From: Williamsia serinedens
GTDB lineage: Bacteria > Actinomycetota > Actinomycetes > Mycobacteriales > Mycobacteriaceae
Assembly: GCF_024171725.1 (NCBI RefSeq)
Contig: NZ_JAMTCG010000009.1
Coordinates: 1-64,000, forward strand
Direction of reading: 5' to 3'
DNA length: 64,000 bases
The translations under genes were made by a program, and so were the position numbers. Below are positions 20,398-29,860 of this stretch, piece by piece. Within the stretch, counting starts at the first letter, position 1, and each line of letters begins with the position of its first letter. The notes under the pieces are model-generated. The model was not told the origin of the DNA, did not search any database, and saw only the letters and a program-made list of their open reading frames with translations.

Positions 20398-21492
20398 TCA
20401 GCCCACCTCGAGCATACGGGCCACCGCGTGCGGGTCGACGTCGATCGCCTGCACCTCGGGCATGCCCGCCAGCGCGGTGTCGGGGTCCTTGAGTCCGTTG
20501 CCGGTGACGGTGCAGACCACGGTCTCCCCCGCCGACACCCAGCCCTCCTCCCGCGCGGCGAGCAGGCCCGCCACGCTGGCGGCGGACGCGGGTTCGACGA
20601 AGACGCCCTCCCGGCCGGCCACGAGACGGTACGCCTCGAGCAGCTTCTCGTCGGTGGCCGCGCGGAAGACGCCACCGGACTCGTCCTTCGCCGCCACGGC
20701 TTGCGTCCAGCTGGCGGGCGACCCGATCCGGATCGCGGTCGCGACGGTCTCGGGGTTCTTCACCGGTTGCCCGGTCACCAGCGGCGCCGCACCGGCGGCC
20801 TGCACCCCGAGCATCCGCGGACGCGACGACGCGACACCGTCGGCGTGGTACTCCGAGTAGCCCTTCCAGTAGGCCGTGATGTTGCCCGCGTTGCCCACCG
20901 GCAGTGCGTGCACGTCGGGGGCGCGGCCGAGGACGTCGACGATCTCGAACGCCGCGGTCTTCTGTCCCTCGATGCGGGCGGGATTGACCGAGTTGACCAG
21001 CTCGATCTCGGAGAACTCCGCCGTCGCCTTGCGAGCGAGCTCCAGGCAGTCGTCGAAGTTGCCCTTCACCTGGATGATCTTCGCGCCGCTCATGACGGCC
21101 TGCGCGAGCTTGCCCATCGCGATCTTCCCGGTCGGGATGAGCACCGCGCAGGTGATGCCCGCACGCGTCGCGTAGGCCGCGGCCGAGGCCGAGGTGTTGC
21201 CGGTCGACGCGCAGAGGACGGCCTTCTTGCCGTTCGTGACGGCCATGCTGACCGCCATGGTCATCCCGCGGTCCTTGAACGAGCCGGTGGGATTGGCGCC
21301 CTCGACCTTGAGGTACACCTCGCACCCGGTGATCTCGGACAGGTGCGGCGCGGTGATGAGCGGGGTCCCGCCCTCCAGCAGCGTGACCACGCGGGTGTCG
21401 GCGTCGACGGGCAGCCGGTCGCGGTACGCCTCGATGAGGCCCGGCCACCGGGTGTGCACGCCGGGGCGCTGCGTGAGATCGCTGTCAGCCAT
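20398..21492 (-). CDS. thrC: Threonine synthase
   Basis: A 364-aa PLP enzyme converting O-phosphohomoserine to threonine. The PLP lysine is Lys73 in GSFKDRG, the phosphate-binding loop is PVGNAGNIT, and [13 protein letters not shown] lies near residue 96. This is the short class lacking a long N-terminal domain, as in other actinobacteria. The start overlaps the end of hom by 8 nt. Confidence 0.97.
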   Translation of the reverse strand: MADSDLTQRPGVHTRWPGLIEAYRDRLPVDADTRVVTLLEGGTPLITAPHLSEITGCEVYLKVEGANPTGSFKDRGMTMAVSMAVTNGKKAVLCASTGNTSASAAAYATRAGITCAVLIPTGKIAMGKLAQAVMSGAKIIQVKGNFDDCLELARKATAEFSEIELVNSVNPARIEGQKTAAFEIVDVLGRAPDVHALPVGNAGNITAYWKGYSEYHADGVASSRPRMLGVQAAGAAPLVTGQPVKNPETVATAIRIGSPASWTQAVAAKDESGGVFRAATDEKLLEAYRLVAGREGVFVEPASAASVAGLLAAREEGWVSAGETVVCTVTGNGLKDPDTALAGMPEVQAIDVDPHAVARMLEVG

Positions 21493-22798
21493 CGGTTCCC
21501 TCCAGACGGAGCACGCTCGACACCGACAGGACGGCGTCGAGATCGTTGAGGGCGTCCACGGTCTCCGACAGCGCGGAGTCCGGGGCGCGGTGGGTCACCA
21601 CGATGAGGCGCGCGTCGTCGCCGGCGCCCGCCTGGCGGACGGTCGCGATGCTCACGCGGCGCTTGGCGAACTCGCCTGCGACGGTGGACAACACGCCCGG
21701 ACGGTCGGCGACCTTCATCGACACGTAGTACCGCGTGTTGACGTCGCCGATCGGCGCGATCGGCAGCGACGCGTAGGTGGACTCCAGCGGACCCCGACCG
21801 CCGTGCACCTTGTTGCGGGCAGCCATCACCAGGTCGCCGAGGACGGCCGACGCCGTCGGCGAACCCCCCGCCCCCTGGCCGTAGAACATCAACCGGCCCG
21901 CGTTCTCGGCCTCCACGACGACGGCGTTGAAGGCCCCGTTCACCGAGGCGAGCGGGTGTGAGTTCGGCACCAGCGCGGGATACACACGGGCCGAGACCCG
22001 TTGGCGCCCCATCGAGTCGTCGATGCGCTCGCAGATCGACAGCAGCTTGATGGTGCAGTCGAGTGTCGCGGCCGACTCGTGGTCGTCGGTGGTGATGGTG
22101 GAGATGCCCTCGCGGTACACGTCGCCGGCGGTGACGCGGCTGTGGAACGCGATCGAGGCGAGGATCGCCGCCTTGGCGGCGGCGTCGTAGCCCTCGACGT
22201 CGGCGGTCGGGTCGGCCTCGGCGTACCCGAGCCGCCCGGCCTCGGCGAGTGTCGAGGCGTAGTCGTCGCCGTTCTCGGCCATCGCGGAGAGGATGAAGTT
22301 GGTGGTGCCGTTGACGATCCCCGCCACACGCTGCACGGTGTCGCCCGCGAGCGACTGCATCAGCGGACGGATCACCGGGATGGCCCCGGCCACCGCGGCC
22401 TCGAAGTAGAGGTCGACGTGGGCGCGGGCCGCGATCGTCGCGAGCTCGCCGGTGTAGTCGGCGAGCAGCGCCTTGTTCGCGGTGACCACGGACTTGCCGT
22501 GCTCGAGTGCGGTGCCGATCAGGGTGCGCGGCAGGTCGATCCCACCGATCAGCTCCACGACGACGTCCACGTCGTCCCGGGTGACCAGCGACGCGGCGTC
22601 GTCGGTGAGCAGCGACGGCGAGCACCAGGACCGCGCCTTGCCCAGGTCCCGCACCGCGACACCGCGGATCTCCAGCGGTGCACCCACGCGGGCCTCGAGG
22701 TCGGAGGCGCTCTGCTGCAGGATCCGCACCACCTCGGCGCCGACGTTGCCCATGCCGAGCACCGCCACACCGATCGTCCGGCGTGCGTCGTCGGTCAT
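21485..22798 (-). CDS. hom: Homoserine dehydrogenase
   Basis: A 437-aa NAD(P)-dependent enzyme reducing aspartate semialdehyde to homoserine. The Rossmann loop GMGNVG is at residues 16-21 and the catalytic region contains [12 protein letters not shown]-terminal ACT domain begins with [14 protein letters not shown], so feedback control by threonine is likely. It is monofunctional (no aspartokinase domain). The start overlaps the lysA stop (ATGA), coupling the two. Confidence 0.97.
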   Translation of the reverse strand: MTDDARRTIGVAVLGMGNVGAEVVRILQQSASDLEARVGAPLEIRGVAVRDLGKARSWCSPSLLTDDAASLVTRDDVDVVVELIGGIDLPRTLIGTALEHGKSVVTANKALLADYTGELATIAARAHVDLYFEAAVAGAIPVIRPLMQSLAGDTVQRVAGIVNGTTNFILSAMAENGDDYASTLAEAGRLGYAEADPTADVEGYDAAAKAAILASIAFHSRVTAGDVYREGISTITTDDHESAATLDCTIKLLSICERIDDSMGRQRVSARVYPALVPNSHPLASVNGAFNAVVVEAENAGRLMFYGQGAGGSPTASAVLGDLVMAARNKVHGGRGPLESTYASLPIAPIGDVNTRYYVSMKVADRPGVLSTVAGEFAKRRVSIATVRQAGAGDDARLIVVTHRAPDSALSETVDALNDLDAVLSVSSVLRLEGTDG

Positions 22799-24222
22799 CG
22801 ATCCACCTCCAGGCTCATCAGGTCCGCGAGCGTCTCGCGTCGTAGCAGTGTGCGGGACTCGCCGTCGCGGACCGCCACCACTGCCGGTCGGGCCGCCATG
22901 TTGTACCGGCTGCTCATCACGTAGCAGTAGGCGCCGGTGGCCGCGACGGCCAGCAGGTCGCCCGGGGCGACGTCGTCGGGCAGCCAGCAGTCCTTGACGA
23001 CGATGTCGCCGCTCTCGCAGTGCTTCCCGACCACGCGGCTGCGCGTCGCGGGGGCCTCGCTCGTGCGTGAGGCGAGTCGTACGTCGTACTCCGCGCCGTA
23101 GAGGGCGGTACGGATGTTGTCGCTCATGCCGCCGTCGACCGAGACGTACCGACGGTGTCGGCCGCCGCCGATCGCCACGTCCTTCACGGTGCCGACCCGG
23201 TAGAGGGTCACGGTGCCGGGTCCGGCGATCGCACGTCCGGGTTCCACCGCGAGGACCGGTGTGGGCAGACCCAGCTGCGCCGACTGTCGACGCACGATGT
23301 CGACCAGGGTCTCGGCGACCGTCGAGACCGGTGGCGGGTCGTCGTCGGGGACGTACGAGATCCCCAGGCCACCACCGAGATCGAGCACCGACAGCTGCGC
23401 GGTCTTGTCGACCCCGAACTCCGCGACGACGTCGGCGAGCAGCCCGAGCACGCGGTGCGCGGCGAGTTCGAAGCCGTCGAGATCGAAGATCTGCGAGCCG
23501 ATGTGGCTGTGCAGGCCCACGAGCCGGAGGTTGTCGGCGGCGAAGACCCGGCGCACGGCGTCCATCGCGACGCCCTCGCTCAGCGAGAACCCGAACTTCT
23601 GGTCCTCGTGCGCGGTGGAGATGAACTCGTGCGTGTGGGCCTCGACGCCGACGGTCACCCGGATGAGGACGTCCTGCACCACGCCCGCCGCGCCGGCGGC
23701 GGCGTCGAGGCGCTCGATCTCGACGGCGGAGTCGACGACGACGTGGCCAACCCCGGCGGCGACGGCCGCCTTGAGCTCCTCGGTGGACTTGTTGTTGCCG
23801 TGCAACGCGATCCGCGCGGCCGGGAACCCGGCGCGCAGGGCCAGTGCCAGCTCACCGCCCGAGCAGACGTCGAGGCTGAGTCCCTCCTGGTCGACCCAGC
23901 GGGCGATCTCGCTGCACAGGAATGCCTTCGACGCGTAGTGCACACGGCCGGTGGCGCCGAACGCGGACAGCATGTCGACGCAGCGCGACCGGAAGTCGGC
24001 CTCGTCCACGACGAACAGCGGTGTCCCGTGCCGGTCGGCGAGGTCGTGGACGGAGGCGCCGGCCAGGGTGACGGCGCCGTCGTCACCGCGACAGGCGTTG
24101 CGCGGCCACACGTGATCCGGCAGCTCGCCCATCTGCGCGACGGTCGAGGGGACGCCGTCGCCGTCGACGCCACGCGTCGCGGGCCCCTCGGCGTGACGGG
24201 GGCCGGCCGGGTGCGCCATCAC
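22795..24222 (-). CDS. lysA: Diaminopimelate decarboxylase
   Basis: A 475-aa PLP alanine-racemase-fold enzyme catalysing the last step of lysine synthesis and draining meso-DAP from peptidoglycan supply. The PLP lysine is Lys99 in YASKAF; the active-site Cys is in CESGD. Two starts are possible, GTG at 24220-24222 or ATG one codon later, both overlapping the argS stop. The 35-residue N-terminal lead is typical for actinobacterial LysA. Confidence 0.97.
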   Translation of the reverse strand: MMAHPAGPRHAEGPATRGVDGDGVPSTVAQMGELPDHVWPRNACRGDDGAVTLAGASVHDLADRHGTPLFVVDEADFRSRCVDMLSAFGATGRVHYASKAFLCSEIARWVDQEGLSLDVCSGGELALALRAGFPAARIALHGNNKSTEELKAAVAAGVGHVVVDSAVEIERLDAAAGAAGVVQDVLIRVTVGVEAHTHEFISTAHEDQKFGFSLSEGVAMDAVRRVFAADNLRLVGLHSHIGSQIFDLDGFELAAHRVLGLLADVVAEFGVDKTAQLSVLDLGGGLGISYVPDDDPPPVSTVAETLVDIVRRQSAQLGLPTPVLAVEPGRAIAGPGTVTLYRVGTVKDVAIGGGRHRRYVSVDGGMSDNIRTALYGAEYDVRLASRTSEAPATRSRVVGKHCESGDIVVKDCWLPDDVAPGDLLAVAATGAYCYVMSSRYNMAARPAVVAVRDGESRTLLRRETLADLMSLEVDR

Positions 24223-25871
24223 ATCCGCTCCGGGGCACTGACGCCCACGAGGTCGAGACCGTTGGCGACGACCTGGCGCGTCGCGTCGCAGAGGGCGAGC
24301 CGCGCACCGTGCAGCGCGGTCGGCTCCTCGTCGCCCTGCGGCAGGATGCGACAGCGGTCGTAGAACCGGTGGTAGGTCCCGGCCAGGGTCTCCAGGTACC
24401 GGCAGATCCGGTGCGGCTCACGCAGTGTCGCCGCGGTCTCGACGACGCCGGGGAAGTCGCCGAGGGTCCGGATGAGCTCACCCTCGGCCGGCTCGACCAG
24501 CAGGTCGAGCGCACCCGGGTCCGCGACGACACCGAGATCGGCGGCGTTGCGGCCGATCGCCGACAACCGCGCGTGCGCGTACTGCACGTAGTAGACCGGG
24601 TTCTCGTTCGACTGCGTGGTGAGCAGGTCGAGGTCGATGTCGAGGTTGACGTCGACCGACGACCGGATCAGCGAATAGCGCGCGCCGTCGACACCGACCG
24701 CGTCGACGAGGTCGTCGAGGGTGATGACGGTCCCCGCGCGCTTGCTCATCCGGACAGGCTTGCCGTCACGCACGAGGTTGACCATCTGACCGATGAGCAC
24801 CTCGAGGGTGTCGGGATCGTCACCGAGTGCGGCCGCAGCGGCCTTGAGCCTCTTGATGTAGCCGTGGTGGTCGGCGCCGAGCATGTAGATGCACAGGTCG
24901 AAACCACGGGTGCGCTTGTCCCGGAAGTATGCGATGTCACCGGCGATGTACGCCGCGTCGCCGTCGCGCTTGATGACGACGCGGTCCTTGTCGTCGCCGA
25001 ACTCGGTGGAGCGCAACCACCAGGCACCGTCGTTCTCGTACAGGTTGCCGTTGGCCTTGAGCACTGCGATGCACTCCTCGACGGCACCGCTGGTGAACAT
25101 CGAGTTCTCGTGGGTGTACACGTCGAAGTGCGTGCCGAAATCGTCGAGACTGCTCTTGATCTGGTCGAACATGGCGTCCACGCCGACCGACCGGAAGACC
25201 TCGAGCCGCTCGTCCTCGGGGAGGTCGAGGGCGTCGGGGCGCTGCTGCCGGACGTGCTCGGCGATCTCCGCGATGTAGGCGCCGGCGTACCCGTCCTCCG
25301 GCGTCGGCTCGCCGAGCGCCGCGGCCAGCAACGACCGCGCGAACCGGTCGATCTGGGTGCCGTGGTCGTTGAAGTAGTACTCGCGGGTCACCGCGGCGCC
25401 CTGCGCGGCGAGCACACGACCGAGGGCGTCGCCGACGGCGGCCCAGCGGGTACCACCGAGGTGGATGGGGCCCGTCGGATTGGCCGACACGAACTCGAGG
25501 TTGATGCTCCGCCCAGCCAGCGTCGACCCGCGGCCGTAGGCGTCCCCCGCCGACAGGACGTCGGAGACGACGACGTTCTGGCTCGCCGCCGCCAGGCGCA
25601 GGTTGAGGAACCCGGGGCCGGCGATCTCGGCGGTCGCGATGCCGTCGAGCGTCGCCAGTTCGTCGGCGAGCCACTGCGCGAGATCCCGCGGCGACGTGGC
25701 CACCTTCTTCGCGATCTGCAGCGCGATGTTGGTGGCGTAGTCGCCGTGCTCGGGGTTGCGCGGCCGTTCGACGACCACCGTGTCCGGGACCACGGACGTG
25801 TCGAGGCCGCGGCGCGACAACACGGCGGTCGTCGCGTCACGCAGCACGTCGGGGAGTTCCGTGGGAGTCAC
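24219..25871 (-). CDS. argS: Arginyl-tRNA synthetase
   Basis: A 550-aa class Ia synthetase. The HIGH motif appears as HLGG in [10 protein letters not shown] and the KMSKS-like loop as RMSKRAG. The C-terminal anticodon-binding domain carries [12 protein letters not shown]. The GTG start lies 8 nt after a TAGGAT -10 box with no ribosome-binding site. It heads the argS-lysA-hom-thrC-thrB operon, an arrangement widespread in actinobacteria. Confidence 0.97.
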   Translation of the reverse strand: MTPTELPDVLRDATTAVLSRRGLDTSVVPDTVVVERPRNPEHGDYATNIALQIAKKVATSPRDLAQWLADELATLDGIATAEIAGPGFLNLRLAAASQNVVVSDVLSAGDAYGRGSTLAGRSINLEFVSANPTGPIHLGGTRWAAVGDALGRVLAAQGAAVTREYYFNDHGTQIDRFARSLLAAALGEPTPEDGYAGAYIAEIAEHVRQQRPDALDLPEDERLEVFRSVGVDAMFDQIKSSLDDFGTHFDVYTHENSMFTSGAVEECIAVLKANGNLYENDGAWWLRSTEFGDDKDRVVIKRDGDAAYIAGDIAYFRDKRTRGFDLCIYMLGADHHGYIKRLKAAAAALGDDPDTLEVLIGQMVNLVRDGKPVRMSKRAGTVITLDDLVDAVGVDGARYSLIRSSVDVNLDIDLDLLTTQSNENPVYYVQYAHARLSAIGRNAADLGVVADPGALDLLVEPAEGELIRTLGDFPGVVETAATLREPHRICRYLETLAGTYHRFYDRCRILPQGDEEPTALHGARLALCDATRQVVANGLDLVGVSAPERM

Positions 25872-25879
25872 GGGACACC

Positions 25880-25885
25880 ATCCTA
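25880..25885 (-). promoter_or_regulatory. -10 box of the argS operon
   Basis: Minus-strand TAGGAT ending 8 nt before the argS GTG, with no -35 consensus and no Shine-Dalgarno sequence. This leaderless layout would set expression of the whole Arg/Lys/Thr operon. Confidence 0.5.
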
Positions 25886-26013
25886 TGGTCCCGCCCCGTC
25901 ACGACCACATCCGCACGTCACGCGCACATCCGCAGGTCCGGACGGGTCGGGGTGGGTGCGTCGACGGGGAGGTCGGGCGCGTCACGGCTCAGGGACGGCT
26001 CAGCACCCACCCG

Positions 26014-26019
26014 TAGAAT
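26014..26019 (+). promoter_or_regulatory. Possible -10 box of the DUF3105-DUF305 operon
   Basis: TAGAAT, 39 nt before the ATG of the DUF3105 gene. No clear -35 element. Divergent from argS. Confidence 0.3.
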
Positions 26020-26058
26020 GGCCGCGCCCGCCCACCCGACGACAGGACCGACCCACCG

Positions 26059-26973
26059 ATGGCCAGCATGAGCAGCCCGCACAACGCCGCGAAGCCGGAC
26101 GAGACGGCGTCGACGACGGGTGAGGGGAAGCCGCCGACCGCGCCGAAGGGCCCGACAAAGAAGGCTTCGAAGAAGAAGGGCCGCCCCGGCACCATCCCGG
26201 TGACCGCGGCGGGCAGGCGTCGGTCGGTGCCGTGGGCCACGATCGCCGCGGTCGTCGTCGTCCTCGCGATCGTCGGCGGCATCGCGGCCTACCTCGTCCC
26301 GAAGTACACGGTGCGCGAGGAGGCACAGAAGTTCGTGCCGTCGGCGTCGAACCCCGACCCCTCGGACGCGATCCAGGGTGTGGTGAAGCGCTTCTACCCC
26401 GCCGGTCAGCACGTCGCGCCCACCCAGCGCGTCGCCTACGACCAGTCGCCGCCGTACGGCGGACCGCACGACGCCGTGTGGGCGACCTGCACCGGTGTCG
26501 TCTACCCGAACCCGCTGCGCACCGAGAACGCGGTGCACTCCCTCGAGCACGGCGCGGTGTGGATCGCCTACAACCCGCAGACCGTCTCCGCCGCCGACAA
26601 GGCGACGCTGGAGAGCAAGGTGAACGGCAAGCAGTTCATGCTCATGTCGCCCTACCCCGGCCTGAGCACACCGATCTCGCTGCAGTCGTGGGGACATCAG
26701 CTCAAGCTGAGCTCGGCGAGCGACCCGCGGGTCGACCAGTTCATCACCGCGTTGCGACTCAACTCGCAGACCAACGTCTACCCGGGTCAGCCGCAGCAGA
26801 CGGCCTACCCCGAGGTCGGCGCGTCGTGTGCCGCCATCCCCGGTGCGTTCGACCCGAACAACCCGCCGCCCGCGGACGTCGGGCCGGTCCCGGCGGATGC
26901 GGTGCCGATGAACGGCGCGGGCACCCAGCAGGCGACCAACGAGCCGGGTGTGTCCCCGACGCCGGCGGGCTGA
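26059..26973 (+). CDS. DUF3105 family membrane-anchored protein (copy 2)
   Basis: A 304-aa protein: a Lys/Pro-rich cytoplasmic N-terminus (residues 1-55), one transmembrane helix (about 58-80, WATIAAVVVVLAIVGGIAAYLV) and an extracytoplasmic DUF3105 domain with ACTGVVYP-like, ENAVHSLEHGAVWI and MSPYPGL motifs. A Pro/Ala-rich tail follows. The core is closely related to the copy at 16.3 kb. It is directly upstream of a DUF305 gene (4-nt gap), a pairing often seen in actinobacteria and often linked with metal handling, which is not shown by the sequence alone. Confidence 0.8.
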   Translation: MASMSSPHNAAKPDETASTTGEGKPPTAPKGPTKKASKKKGRPGTIPVTAAGRRRSVPWATIAAVVVVLAIVGGIAAYLVPKYTVREEAQKFVPSASNPDPSDAIQGVVKRFYPAGQHVAPTQRVAYDQSPPYGGPHDAVWATCTGVVYPNPLRTENAVHSLEHGAVWIAYNPQTVSAADKATLESKVNGKQFMLMSPYPGLSTPISLQSWGHQLKLSSASDPRVDQFITALRLNSQTNVYPGQPQQTAYPEVGASCAAIPGAFDPNNPPPADVGPVPADAVPMNGAGTQQATNEPGVSPTPAG

Positions 26974-26977
26974 TCCG

Positions 26978-27706
26978 ATGACCACCACCGAACATCCTCA
27001 GACGGAGTCCGCACCCGAGGAGGCCATCCGCCCGGGCTGGCGACGGCAACTGCCCGCGTTGATCGGTCTCGGCGTCGTCGCCCTGCTGCTCGTCGGCGTC
27101 GGGGTCGGCCTGCTGGTCGGGCGGACGGTGCCGTCCGACGAGGCGTCGCCCGCGCCGGACTCGGCGGCGGTCGGCTTCGCCCAGGACATGTCGGCCCACC
27201 ACGCCCAGGCGGTGTCGATGGCCGCGGTCGAGCTCGACCGCGGCACCGACGAGCAGGTGCGCTCACTGGCGTTCGACATCCTGACCTCGCAGTCGAACCA
27301 GATCGGTCAGATGCAGTCCTGGCTGCAGCGCTGGGGTCGCCCGCTCGCGTCGACCACGCCCGCGATGTCGTGGATGACCGGCGACCACGCGATGGGGATG
27401 GGTGTGTCGATGACCGCCGGTGACGGCGTGACGACGCCGATCATGCCGGGCATGGCCACCGAGCCCGAGCTGTCGCGGCTGCGGTCGCTGTCGGGATCGG
27501 CCGTCGACACGTACTTCCTCCAGCTGATGCTCCGGCACCACCAGGGCGGGCAGCACATGATGGAGTACGCCGTCGACCCCCAGCACGTCTCGGAGGGGTA
27601 CGTCCGGGACCTCGCACAGCAGATGATCAACGTGCAGACCACCGAGGCCGACACGATGTCGCAGATGCTGTCGGAGCGGCGCACGGCTCCCCTGCCGATG
27701 AACTAG
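26978..27706 (+). CDS. DUF305 family protein
   Basis: A 242-aa protein with one N-terminal transmembrane helix (about residues 23-46) and an extracytoplasmic four-helix DUF305 domain. The domain's two His pairs are seen, in MSAHHAQAVSMA and LMLRHHQGGQHMMEYA, and Met is abundant (MSWMTGDHAMGMGVSM). DUF305 proteins of this type have been tied to copper or other metal binding; here that is inference from the His/Met content. Four nucleotides separate it from the DUF3105 gene. Confidence 0.85.
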   Translation: MTTTEHPQTESAPEEAIRPGWRRQLPALIGLGVVALLLVGVGVGLLVGRTVPSDEASPAPDSAAVGFAQDMSAHHAQAVSMAAVELDRGTDEQVRSLAFDILTSQSNQIGQMQSWLQRWGRPLASTTPAMSWMTGDHAMGMGVSMTAGDGVTTPIMPGMATEPELSRLRSLSGSAVDTYFLQLMLRHHQGGQHMMEYAVDPQHVSEGYVRDLAQQMINVQTTEADTMSQMLSERRTAPLPMN

Positions 27707-27713
27707 GACCCCT

Positions 27714-27744
27714 CCCCGATCGGCGCCCCGGTGGTCGGTCGGGG
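27714..27744 (+). terminator. Hairpin after the DUF305 gene
   Basis: CCCCGATCG pairs with CGGTCGGGG (one wobble pair) around a GC-rich loop, 7 nt after the stop codon. No T-run follows. It would end the DUF3105-DUF305 transcript ahead of the dehydratase gene. Confidence 0.45.
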
Positions 27745-27762
27745 TGGTGAGCGTGTGCAACC

Positions 27763-28791
27763 ATGAGCGCCGTGAAGCCCGAGGACGTGAGTTCCCCCGA
27801 GCGCGACTGGACGCAGTACTACGCGCCGGACGACCCCTACGAGATCGGCCGCGAGGAGATCCGCGAGTTCGCGCGCTCCATGAAGGACGCGAACGCGGTG
27901 CACTGGGACGAGGCCGCGGCCGCCGAGCTCGGCCACCCCGGCCTGATGGCGCCGGTGACGTTCACCGCCCGGCTCGCCGGCAGCGGCCTGAACTGGCTGC
28001 TCGACGAGGTGCTGCTCGAGTACGACACGAGCGCCTTCGTGCAGACCGACCAGATCTTCACGCAACACCGTCCCATGCACGCCGGCGACCGCCTCGGCCT
28101 CACCATGGGCCTGCGCCCGATCCGCCAGAAGGCCGGCGGCGACACGATCATCGTCGAGGGGCTGTTGATCAACTCCGACGGCGAGGTGGTGCAGTCGCTG
28201 GTCACCACCGCGGCCGGTCGGCGCGGCGCGCACGCCGAGCCCGCCCTCGCCGCGGCCCTGTCCGACGTGATGATGGCTGACTTCGAGCCGCCGGCGACCC
28301 GCGCGTGGACGGAGATCGAGGGCACCCCGACGCCGCCGGTCGCGCCGTGGGACGTCCCGCTGGCCGCGACCGTCCCGTCGTTCGACGACGTCTCGGTCGG
28401 CGACGAGCTGCCCAGCCGCACCGTGACCCTGCGCCGCGGCGACCTGGTGAACTACGCGGGCATCTCCGCCGACCACAACCCCATCCACTGGAGCGACCGC
28501 GTCGTGTCGGTGGTCGGTCTCGAGACCGTGGCCGCACACGGGATGCTCACCATGGGCATCGGCGGGTCGTTCCTGTCGGGGTGGTTGACCGACCCGGCCG
28601 CGATCCGCGACTACCGTGTCCGCTTCACCGGCATCGCCTACGTCGCTGACGACGAGCCCGCCCAGGTCGAATACACTGGCCGCGTCAAAGAGCTCGACGA
28701 GGCCTCACGAACGGCTACGATCGCGCTCGGTGCCAGTTTCCGCGGCAAGCGGATCTTCGGCCGGGCGACGGCGACGGTGCAGCTCCGCTGA
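27763..28791 (+). CDS. Fused (3R)-hydroxyacyl-ACP dehydratase, HadA/HadB-like
   Basis: A 342-aa double hot-dog protein. The N-terminal half resembles HadA (ANAVHWDEAAAAELGHPGLMAPVTF) and the C-terminal half HadB, with the hydratase-2 motif YAGISADHNPIHW carrying the catalytic Asp and His. In mycobacteria these are separate FAS-II subunits that dehydrate mycolate intermediates; fused forms are known in other Mycobacteriales. The next gene encodes a mycolate-type methyltransferase, which fits a role in long-chain lipid synthesis. The start has no ribosome-binding site. Confidence 0.82.
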   Translation: MSAVKPEDVSSPERDWTQYYAPDDPYEIGREEIREFARSMKDANAVHWDEAAAAELGHPGLMAPVTFTARLAGSGLNWLLDEVLLEYDTSAFVQTDQIFTQHRPMHAGDRLGLTMGLRPIRQKAGGDTIIVEGLLINSDGEVVQSLVTTAAGRRGAHAEPALAAALSDVMMADFEPPATRAWTEIEGTPTPPVAPWDVPLAATVPSFDDVSVGDELPSRTVTLRRGDLVNYAGISADHNPIHWSDRVVSVVGLETVAAHGMLTMGIGGSFLSGWLTDPAAIRDYRVRFTGIAYVADDEPAQVEYTGRVKELDEASRTATIALGASFRGKRIFGRATATVQLR

Positions 28792-28928
28792 CCGTCGCAC
28801 CACAGCCCACGTCCCGGCCCGGCACCCATCGGGGGGCGACTCGTCGGGGGGACGGTCGCGGCCGAGGACAGACACGACCGCCATGCCGCCGGCCGCGCCG
28901 GTGGGTGCACACACGAGAGAGGTTCATC

Positions 28929-29798
28929 TTGACCACCGAGACCCCGTTCTTCGAGGACGTCCAGGCGCACTACGACCTGAACGACGACTTCTTCGCGCTC
29001 TTCCTGGACGAGTCGCGCACCTACAGCTGTGCGTACTTCAAGGAGGACGACTACACCCTGAACCAGGCGCAGCTGGCCAAGATCGACCTGTCGCTGGGCA
29101 AGCTCAACCTCGAGCCCGGCATGACGCTGCTCGACGTCGGGTGCGGCTGGGGCGCGACCATCCTGCGCGCGATGGAGAACTACGGCGTCAACGTCATCGG
29201 CCTCACCCTGAGCGAGAACCAGCACGCCCACGTCAAGGGGCTCGTCGAGAAGAAGGCCGCCGAGACCGGCCTCAAGGGCGAGGTCCGCCTGCAGGGCTGG
29301 GAGGAGTTCGACGGCAAGATCGATCGCATCGTGTCGATCGGCGCCTTCGAGCACTTCCGCTTCGAGCGCTACGACCAGTTCTTCAACTTCGCCTACAACG
29401 CGCTCCCCGACGACGGCCGGATGCTGCTGCACACGATCATCGCCTACGGTCTGTCGCACCACCACGAGACCGGCAACAAGATCGGCAAGGACGACTTCCA
29501 GTTCCTGCGGTTCATCGCCACCGAGATCTTCCCGGGTGGCCAGCTGCCGCTGCCCAAGCAGGTCACCGACGGTGCGACCAAGGTCGGCTTCGAGATCGAG
29601 CGCATCCAGCCGCTGCAGCTGCACTACGCCCGCACCCTGGACGCGTGGAGCAAGAACCTCGGCGAGCACCGCGACGAGGCCATCGCCCTGTGCGGTCGCG
29701 CGAATTACAACACCTACGTCAAGTACCTGAGCGGCTGCGCTGCGGCGTTCCGCAAGGACATGATCGACGTCATGCAGTTCACCTGCGTCAAGGGCTGA
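28929..29798 (+). CDS. Cyclopropane/mycolic-acid-type fatty acid methyltransferase
   Basis: A 289-aa SAM-dependent enzyme of the cyclopropane-fatty-acyl-phospholipid and mycolic acid cyclopropane synthase family. The SAM loop LDVGCGWG is at residues 68-75, and FFEDVQAHYDLNDDFF at the start and FEHFRFERY are family signatures. I chose the TTG at 28929 because a GAGAGG ribosome-binding site sits 6 nt before it and the protein then begins as homologues do; an ATG eight codons earlier is the other choice. Product (cyclopropane, methyl branch or other) cannot be told. Confidence 0.88.
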   Translation: MTTETPFFEDVQAHYDLNDDFFALFLDESRTYSCAYFKEDDYTLNQAQLAKIDLSLGKLNLEPGMTLLDVGCGWGATILRAMENYGVNVIGLTLSENQHAHVKGLVEKKAAETGLKGEVRLQGWEEFDGKIDRIVSIGAFEHFRFERYDQFFNFAYNALPDDGRMLLHTIIAYGLSHHHETGNKIGKDDFQFLRFIATEIFPGGQLPLPKQVTDGATKVGFEIERIQPLQLHYARTLDAWSKNLGEHRDEAIALCGRANYNTYVKYLSGCAAAFRKDMIDVMQFTCVKG

Positions 29799-29821
29799 CC
29801 CGCCCGACGACGTCGTCAGAC

Positions 29822-29860
29822 GGCGCTCACCGCATCACCGCGGTGGGCGCCGTTTCCATT
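29822..29860 (+). terminator. Terminator after the methyltransferase gene
   Basis: A 12-bp stem (GGCGCTCACCGC against GCGGTGGGCGCC, one wobble pair) with a 6-nt loop, then GTTTCCATT on the plus strand. It overlaps the last codons of the convergent glycosyltransferase gene, so it may work both ways. Confidence 0.6.
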
